In this document: positions 57,590 to 64,000 of the stretch, piece after piece
How the letters are laid out: the number at the start of each line of letters is the position of its first letter
Position numbering within the stretch: the stretch's first letter is position 1
Assembly: GCA_025738555.1 (NCBI GenBank)
Contig: JAOVFP010000002.1
Location: 5,146,001-5,210,000 of the forward strand
Direction of reading: 5' to 3'
Length of the DNA stretch: 64,000 bases
Origin: Cyathus striatus
Taxonomy: Eukaryota > Basidiomycota > Agaricomycetes > Agaricales > Nidulariaceae
Made by a program: the position numbers and the translations under genes
Notes under the pieces: model-generated
Database searches by the model: none
Told to the model about the DNA's origin: nothing
Seen by the model: only the letters and a program-made list of their open reading frames with translations

Positions 57590-60500
57590 TCAGTTTAAAC
57601 CAGCTTTCTTCTTATAGTCTTCCAGCAGTTCTTGAGCATTGCTCAAGTATTCTTCATGTACCCATTCATCTTTCGCGGATGAGTATCCCTTCCATCGTAT
57701 TCTGTACCATATGACTGGTTCAGTGCGTTGATTTTTCCGTTTCTTCGGCATCTTGTGACCAACAATTGCTTCGATTTCCCATTCTGGTTCGGCTTCAATA
57801 AGATCCGGAGGTGGTTCTAAGAAGTTTTTCCCATGGATGGAGGTTTCGACGTATGGCATGAGAAGAACTGTGTTAAAGACAGGATGGATGGTCCATTGTT
57901 CTGGAAGTTCTAGTTTGTACGTATAGGGTGCCAGTTTCTCAATGATTTTGAAAGGTCCTTCATGTCTTGGTGCCATTTTTCTAGAAGGGTAAGAAATAGA
58001 TAGGTTTTTTGTATCAAGCCACACCATATCTCCAACTTCGTATTTTGTGAATCCTCGTTTTTGTGCTTCACGAGTCTTTTGTTGAGTGATTTGGATGAGG
58101 GCCTGTGCTTCTTTTCTTGCTTCTGCCATGTCGTCTATTCTGATCTCTGCTTCCCTGACATAAGTGGTGTCTCTCACAGTGGGAGTGATGACTGGTTCGT
58201 ATCTGTGCAATAAATAGAAAGGGGATCTTTGCGTGACCGAATTGACCTGAGCATTTCGTGAGATTTCTGCTTCTGGGATATGGTTTGCCCATTCGTGTTG
58301 TCTAGCGCTGCAGAAACATCGAAGGTAAGTCTCGATTTCTTGGTTCATCCTTTCTGTTTGTCCGTTAGTTTGAGGGTGATAGGCAGTGGAGCCTTTCCAT
58401 TTGATTTTATGGAAATGAAGTATTGCTTGAAATACTTCTGCTACGAATCTTGTGTCCCTGTCAGAAATGATTGCATTGGGGAGACTGTACCGTCTATAAA
58501 GTGTTTTTCGGATTAAGTTTGCCGTTCTTTCCACATTGAGCCCCTTCATGATGCAAGGTTCGAAAATTACCCCCTTAGTAGATCCATGGTCGACCACGAC
58601 CATGATTCCGTCAAATCCCTCAGATTTAGGCAAATCAGTAATGAAGTCCATAGATATTTGGGAGAATGGTCGTGTAGTTTCGGGAATAGGGATGGGATTA
58701 ACCGGTGGTTTTGGTCTTCGATCATAAGCCATTTGTTGACAAGTGGCACATCCAGCGACATATTGTTTGACAAAAACTCCCATCCCGGGCCACCAGTATT
58801 CCTTTTTGACTTCTTTCTCAGTGGAGCTTCGTCCGTGATGTCCAGCAGGTAGACTGTCGTGTTTTAGTGCCACAATACTTCGTCGTAATTCTGTGTCTTC
58901 AGGAACATAGACTCGGTCTCTAAAAAGGATTAGTCCGCTTTCGATTCGCCAGTTGTCCAAATAGGAGCGAATAGGAGGGATATCTTTGGCTTCTATTGCT
59001 GTGGTTATTTTCTGGGCCAAAGTGTCCTTTTCTGTTTGAGTAGCAACTAAGTCTCGAAGTTCCGTAGAGATCAGGTTGATCTCTAGGTCTGCATCAAGAA
59101 CATTAGCAAACCAGTTGTCATGTTCCGTATTTAGAGTGTTAATGAACCAGTGATCAGGTAAAACTATTAGACCGTTGTTTTCATGTTGCTTGTCAGGAGT
59201 TAGGTCGGGTCGTCGTGAGATCATGTCAGCTTCGAGGTTCTTTTTCCCTTGTATATGTTGCATGTTGATGTCAAAGTCTGAAAGGAAAAGGGACCATCGT
59301 GCTTGTCGTCTGGTGACTTTCTGAGGTTCTCGATAGTATTTTAGATTTTCGTGATCTGAAAATATGACTATTTTGTTCGGGTGTCCTTCAAGTAGGTGTC
59401 GCCATGCTTTGAATCCATGAACGATTGCATAAAGTTCTTTATCGTAAATTTGGTAATTTCGTTCAGTTGCCATGAACATGTGAGATATATATCCACATGG
59501 TTTCCAAAATCCGTTTTCGTCTTCTTGTTTAAGTACGGCCCCAGTAGCATAATCAGATGCATCGACTAGCATGGTAAATGGTTTCTCAGGGTCTGGTATC
59601 CTGAGAATTGGTTCTTTTAGGAAGGCTTCTTTAAGATCATCGAAGGCAAGTTGTTGTTCTGTACCCCAATTCCATGATTCGGTGTTTCTGGTTAGTTTGA
59701 GAATAGGTTCTATTCTTTTACTATAGCACAGGATGAATTGTCGGTAGAAGTTACAGAATCCTGCAAATGATTGGATTTCTTTAACCTTAGTTGGGGCGGG
59801 CCAGTCAGCAATTCCAGTGAGTTTTTTGGGGTCCATAGCGATGTTGTTTGGCGTGATGATCATTCCAAGATAATCAACTTCTGTTACTTCAAAAGAACAT
59901 TTTTCGGGTTTTGCAAATAATCCATTATCCCAGAGTATCTGGAGGATTTCTCGTGTTATCTTCCTGTGAAGTTCAAGATCGTTTTTTGTAAAAATAAGTA
60001 TATCATCTAGATATACCCTAACGAGTCCTTGAGAGATGTAGTCTTCAAGTAGGTGATTGATCATTCACATAAAGGTTGCCAGTGAGTTGCATAATCCAAA
60101 GAACATTACAGTAGGTCTAAAGATGCCTCTTTTAGTGATGAAAGCAGCCTTTGACCTGTCTTCTGGAACGATCTGGACTTTGTTATATGCTCCTCGGAGG
60201 TCCATTTTTGTGAAAAGATCGGCGCCTTTAAGATCTTCTATAAGTTGTTTAATATGAGGTAACAGGTAGCAGTCTTTGATGGTTCCATTGTTCAAGTAGT
60301 GGTAGTCCTGACATGGTCTCATATCTTCTGTGTCCTTTTTCCCTACAAAGAAGAATCCCGCAGTATTTTCAGCATCCGTTGAGTCTGGTAGAACTTCTTC
60401 AATGTATCCTTTTCGGAGGTTGTCATCAACGAATTCATTCATTGCCTTTTCTTCTCGTATACTGAGAGGGTATACCCTGCTTTTCTGAGGAGAAAAGTCC

Positions 60501-61540
60501 GCTTTCATTCGAATGTGATGATCCCATGGTCGTGAAGGCGGGAATTCTTCAGAAGTGTCCTTATCGAATATGTCTTTATAATCCCAAAGGTGTTCCGGTA
60601 CCATTTGTTCAAAAGTCCTTTTAATCTTTTCGGGTTCATAAGATAGCCGTTGCGAGATTGTCTGTTTTACTCTGATAGGAATCCCGTATTTTTCAAATAG
60701 TGGTTCCTCCGTTTCATAAGACATGCCTAATCCATGGTCTGTAAGAAGAGGATCCTCTATTTCTGTTAAGAAGGTTCATAAATGGATACTTTCAGCAGTC
60801 ATCTCTTTTAGATCTTCATCTTCGGCGTTGTTTATTTGCATCCAATATATTTCGATTGGATTCCAGTTGTCCTGTAGTGGTAAGTCCGGAATTTCTATCA
60901 TCTTCTCATCGGGGATTCTTGTATCCTCGAGAGAATACCTATAATCTTGAGGGAGTGTTTCCATTTGCTCATTCTCCGATTCATCTGGTATTTCTTCAAT
61001 AGAGGCCAGGTGTCCTGATCGCATAGTGTTTATGATGGGTTTTATCATTTTCATTTGAGCAATTGACATGGATTGTGCGAATCTTTGATTAAATTGCCTG
61101 TCTAGCTGCATTTGATCAATTTTCAAGGTTCCTTTCTTCCAGTTTATTTGGGGATTTGTTTGTTCTAGGAAGGGGTAGCCCATGATAATAGATTCGTTCC
61201 CTAATCCAGAAAGGTAAAATCGAGTAGGAATAGTAGCTGTTCCTACTTTTACTTTATCGTCGACATAGTGCGAAATATATCCTTTCTTGTTGAGGGTTCC
61301 ATCTGCATTGTATACTGGTGTTAGTTTTCCCAAAGGTTGCGGAGTAAGATTGAATTTCTTTGCAGTTGCTCGGCTCATAAAGTTTCCTCCAGCCCCTGAA
61401 TCAATCAAGGCTGGAACTGATCCCACATTTCCTAATGTAACAGGAACTCGCATAGTATTTCGTTCAATATCAGCTATAATTACATTGGAAAGTAGAATAG
61501 GAGGTCCTACAGTGGGATTAATAGTCCTCCTTATTGAAAA
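57590..61540 (-). CDS. pol: Gypsy Pol polyprotein (protease, RT, RNase H, integrase, chromodomain), two TGA interruptions
   Basis: One frame runs from the gag overlap to 57590, about 1,316 codons. Protease: IDSGAGGNF (about 61,390-61,420). Reverse transcriptase: FTKMDLRGAY, FFGLCNSLATF and YLDDILIF. RNase H: VDASDYATGAVL, KELYAIVHGFKAW, FSDHENL. Integrase: the zinc region HDSLPAGHHG...CATCQ, then D in SMDFITDLPK, D in ISDRDTRF, E in YHPQTNGQTERMNQE. A GPF motif and a C-terminal chromodomain follow (EWEIEAIVG, YRIRWKGY, DEWVHEEYL). In-frame TGA codons lie at 60776-60778 and 60065-60067; both could be former CGA. NSLATF for the usual N-S-P-A-T-F also fits CCG to CTG. The copy is thus probably inactive now, though otherwise complete. 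Expression is likely by -1 frameshift from gag. Confidence 0.92.
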
Positions 61541-62943
61541 CCCATCTTGTTGATACTTTCGAAGTATTCAACTTGTTCAGCTCCAGGGAGTTCTGCGACT
61601 CAGAGTCTCATTTCTTCAGCAAGTTCCTTCCCAGTCATCTTTTTGATAAAAGGGTTGTTATTCTTGTTAGTAGCATGGGGTGTAGTGTTTTCTTTGTTTC
61701 GGTTTGGGCATTGTCGAGCCATATGTCCTTTGGTTCCACAAATAAAACATTTCCCAGCCTGCAGATATTCTCCATGTGTTTTTGCATCTAGTCGGTTTAT
61801 CTCCATGTGATCTACATCCATGGCATTCGGGTCTCGAGTAGTTGTCTTGGGTCTAGGGGCAAAGTATCCCCTTCGTCCTGTTTTGTTATATTGTTGTATC
61901 TGTCTGTAGTTTCGATCAAACTTCCTAGCATTGTCTTGCCATTTTGTAATGGTGTCAGGAATATCTTTCTGAGTATGGATACTTTGAAGGAGAGGTCGGT
62001 TAAGACCTGCTTTGAAAAGGTCCATTTTAGTGTAGTCATCGAGTCCTTCCACATGGCTGACGAGTATCTCGAATTTGGTAATATATTCATCGGCTGTTCC
62101 CTTTCCTTGGGTTAAGTTCTGGAGTTTGTGGAAGGCTTCGTCTTTTTCATCAACTGGGTCAAAGTTCTTTTTAAAATCTTCTTTAAAGGCGGCCCAAGTT
62201 CCTGGAGCCGGTGTATCGGTTTTGAACATTTCGTTTTGTTTTTTCTCCTTCCAATTTCCAGCAATTCCTCCTCCAATGTATGACATGGCATACATTATCT
62301 TCTTTGCATCTGTGTCATAGATTTTGTTGTTTATCAAAAAATAGGATTCGACATCTCGAAGCCATTTTTTGGATTTCTTCTTGTCCCCTTCAAAAACGGT
62401 GGGAGGGTTTAGCCTCAATTCTTTATTGTTTACTTTTGGTGCTGGTGTATCTGTGTTGGACATATTAACGTCTGATTCTTGGTCAGAAATTGTGGAGGGT
62501 GTGGTTGATCTAGGAAGTGGAGGATATCCTTCGTCAGCAGTGATGTATTCGTTGTTGTCAGGTGGTTGGTTTCTTTTCAGGTGTTCAACTAGTTCTTGAG
62601 CTAGTGAAGTTTCTGGGATCTGTTGGGTAGGGTTCCTTTGCGTCGGGGTCGGTTCTTTTGAAAAGAACTGTCTGGGTGTGGGGATTCGTGATAGAGTGGG
62701 TTTCGAAGTTGTGGTATCGACTACTCGTTTCCCAATGGGTTTGCTCGAGCTAGTGATGGACGCAAATGGGTTTAAGCTTCCTCCCTCTTGTTGCGAGGTC
62801 CGTATAAGTCCTTCCAGTTGGGACTTCGGTTTCTCTTCGCCTTCAGAGTCGGAACTTTCTGGAGCTTTGAACCTCCAGGGAGTTGTCGTTGTTTCTGTTC
62901 GATGTGTCGGGGTGCTGCACTGAGTAGTGCAAGCAGTCGGCAA
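61531..62943 (-). CDS. gag: Gypsy Gag protein with CCHC zinc knuckle, one TGA interruption
   Basis: Capsid/nucleocapsid protein. The frame from 62943 begins with TTG; the first ATG is at 62463 (MSNTDTP), so the true N-terminus is uncertain and the upstream Ser/Thr/Pro-rich part may be translated from a lost or non-AUG start. The retrotransposon-gag domain (FEGDKKKSKKWLRDVESYFL to about WQDNARKFD) is followed by a zinc knuckle CFICGTKGHMARQC. A TGA at 61600-61602 (possible former CGA) interrupts just before the end; the frame then continues to a TAA at 61531-61533. The heptamer G-GGT-TTT at 61537-61543 overlaps the last codons and would move ribosomes to the pol frame. Confidence 0.9.
61537..61543 (-). 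promoter_or_regulatory. Candidate -1 ribosomal frameshift site between gag and pol
   Basis: Sense heptamer GGGTTTT in gag frame as G GGT TTT, fitting the X-XXY-YYZ rule, one codon (CAA) before the gag TAA. Pol is exactly -1 relative to gag and open across this point (gag codons start at coordinates divisible by 3; pol codons one base upstream). No downstream pseudoknot was evaluated. Confidence 0.6.
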
Positions 62944-62954
62944 GCTTCAGCTTT
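62941..62954 (-). promoter_or_regulatory. Primer binding site, self-priming type
   Basis: Sense sequence directly after the 5' LTR is AAAGCTGAAGCTTG. Thirteen bases (AAGCTGAAGCTTG) are the perfect reverse complement of CAAGCTTCAGCTT inside the same LTR at 63147-63135. That LTR word starts 25-33 nt downstream of a TATA-like TATTTAAAT (63172-63180), i.e. at the expected mRNA 5' end. This is the arrangement of Tf1-type self-primed elements. It does not resemble a tRNA 3' end. Confidence 0.7.
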
Positions 62955-63428
62955 TGTTACGATAAAGTTCTAGTTGGGACGTTTATCGTACAAGTCCGAT
63001 AGTTATGTGATTTTACAAGTTCAAAGAACGAGTAGATCAGTATATCGAGTTCGAGTCTCTATTCACAGGCTCTTAAGTTGGTTAGACTTAAGTATGAGCG
63101 GAGTGAATGAATCAAAGTAAAGCTAGTTCGATTTAAGCTGAAGCTTGAGCTCTACAGCCCAAGTTACTACCATTTAAATACAAACGAGATTGTACTAATA
63201 ATAAGTAGAAATGTAGCCTAATATGTCATCAACTGCGCATTACTGTGGCGCAGTCAGAAGAAGGAAAAGTATACTAAGTAAAGTAAATGACTCAAGATGA
63301 GTCATGAAAGAAATGACAATCGTGTAAGTAAAGAAGTAATATGTTTGGTATCAAGGATGATACCAAACAAGTCATCGAAATGTGAAGAAAACGTATGTAA
63401 ATAGAAAAATGTAAAGAAAATCGTAACA
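62955..63428 (-). repeat. 5' LTR of Gypsy element
   Basis: 474 bp. TATA-like element at 63172-63180 (sense) and presumed transcription start at about 63147, giving U3 of about 281 nt. Differs from the 3' LTR only at CpG-derived positions. Confidence 0.96.
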
Positions 63429-63433
63429 CATAC

Positions 63434-64000
63434 ACACATGTGTGCTTGGTCTTCCCCCCCCCCCATGCTTCTTCATACCCTATCTTGCATCCACCACACT
63501 CACTCTAGACCTCTCTCCTTTAGACTCTATCTTGCATGCACACTCTTTCTCTTGCCCTCTCTCTTGTGCATGCACTCTCTTCCTCACACCCTTTGTGTGC
63601 ATGCTCCACACACTCTTTGCTCTCTCTCTCTCTCTCACATGTGTGCACTTGCATGATTTTTGAATCTCTTGTGTGCATGCACCCCTGCCTTCTGATACAC
63701 CTAGTAAAATATAAGGGTTATTTTTCGAAATATAATAGACATCTGGTACTAGTAATACAGTTAGTGAATCAAGTCCAAGAGTCCAAGAGTTGGGGCAAGT
63801 CCCGAGCTGCCAGCTAAAGTATTCTACTCAAGTACACTATCAAGGGAGGAGGAGTCCAAGGGCTGGGGTTGAGTCCTGTGCTGCCAGTCAAAGTATCACC
63901 TCCAATACGAATTAAGGGATTCAACATAACAACAATATATTTGGGCAGCTCAATGATTCCTACATCCATTACAATGTACTAGATAACTATACAATAAAGA
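63434..64000. repeat. TC/CA-rich low-complexity sequence and a ~45-bp direct repeat
   Basis: 63,434-63,690 repeats CACTCTC, GTGTGCATGC and CTCTCTCT words and continues the TC-rich flank left of the Gypsy insertion (55,749-55,779). Segments containing AGCTGCCAG and AAAGTAT with GTCCAAG upstream occur at about 63,777-63,818 and 63,851-63,893. No gene seen. Confidence 0.6.

Larger units (their letters stand above)
55780..63433 (-). mobile_element. Complete Ty3/Gypsy chromovirus-type element, young, TSD CATAC
   Basis: LTRs 55785-56258 and 62955-63428 are 474 bp each, TG...CA, flanked by CATAC (55780-55784, 63429-63433). Order in sense (minus) direction: 5' LTR (right), primer site, gag, protease, reverse transcriptase, RNase H, integrase, chromodomain, an extra zinc-knuckle ORF, polypurine tract AAATTGGGGATAA, 3' LTR (left). 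The LTRs differ at seven bases, all at ancestral CpG sites. Three TGA codons interrupt gag/pol. Unlike its flanks, the element is CpG-rich, so insertion is recent relative to the decay of the neighbourhood. Confidence 0.96.

Overview
The window looks like a transposon-dense stretch of a basidiomycete nuclear genome, probably an Agaricomycete. Evidence: short GT-AG introns (about 50-65 bp), CACTA-type and KDZ-type DNA transposons with cysteine clusters, chromodomain Ty3/Gypsy elements, a copia-type gag with an initiator-tRNA half-molecule primer site, and broken copies of a GH7 cellobiohydrolase and of CDC48. No rRNA, tRNA or CRISPR could be supported.
Layout. 1-3.6 kb: CACTA/Tnp2-like transposase (minus). 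3.8-4.7 kb: hairpin repeats and a GA microsatellite. 5.1-6.8 kb: multi-exon unrecognised gene (minus). 6.8-8.8 kb: CpG-rich satellite-like element and a strand-asymmetric minisatellite. 9.4-20.5 kb: two divergent copies of the same two-gene KDZ-type element, tail to tail (copy A plus, copy B minus), each with an accessory gene and a CxC5/CxC6 KDZ transposase; my exon models close in frame at 778 aa (A) and 652 aa (B) for the accessory gene. 20.8-23.2 kb: tandem arrays. 24.7-30.5 kb: a duplicated ~1 kb repeat carrying a 20-bp hairpin core, flanking a membrane-protein gene. 30.5-31.2 kb: GH7 pseudogene. 31.9-33.9 and 35.4-37.5 kb: two recent gag-only LTR elements (TR-GAG type) with perfect 5-bp target duplications. 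39.3-40.9 kb: two broken CDC48 fragments. 41.4-55.8 kb: a CpG desert of nested relics (Plavaka-type transposase, solo LTRs, a Gypsy integrase relic, foldback MITEs, a tyrosine-recombinase relic). 55.8-63.4 kb: a complete, young, CpG-rich Gypsy element (minus) with 474-bp LTRs and target duplication CATAC. 63.4-64 kb: low complexity.
Theme. CpG decay links most of the window. The LTRs of the young Gypsy element differ only at CpG sites, and its gag and pol frames carry three TGA codons that could be former CGA. Older relics have almost no CG. The two gag-only elements are intact and recent, yet their gag genes contain no CG at all. This fits methylation-driven C-to-T mutation (or a CpG-directed RIP-like process) and suggests that some mobile lineages persist because they lack CpG. 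The other points to check first are the two-gene KDZ module, a self-priming signal and a -1 frameshift site in the Gypsy element, and an extra zinc-knuckle ORF downstream of its pol.
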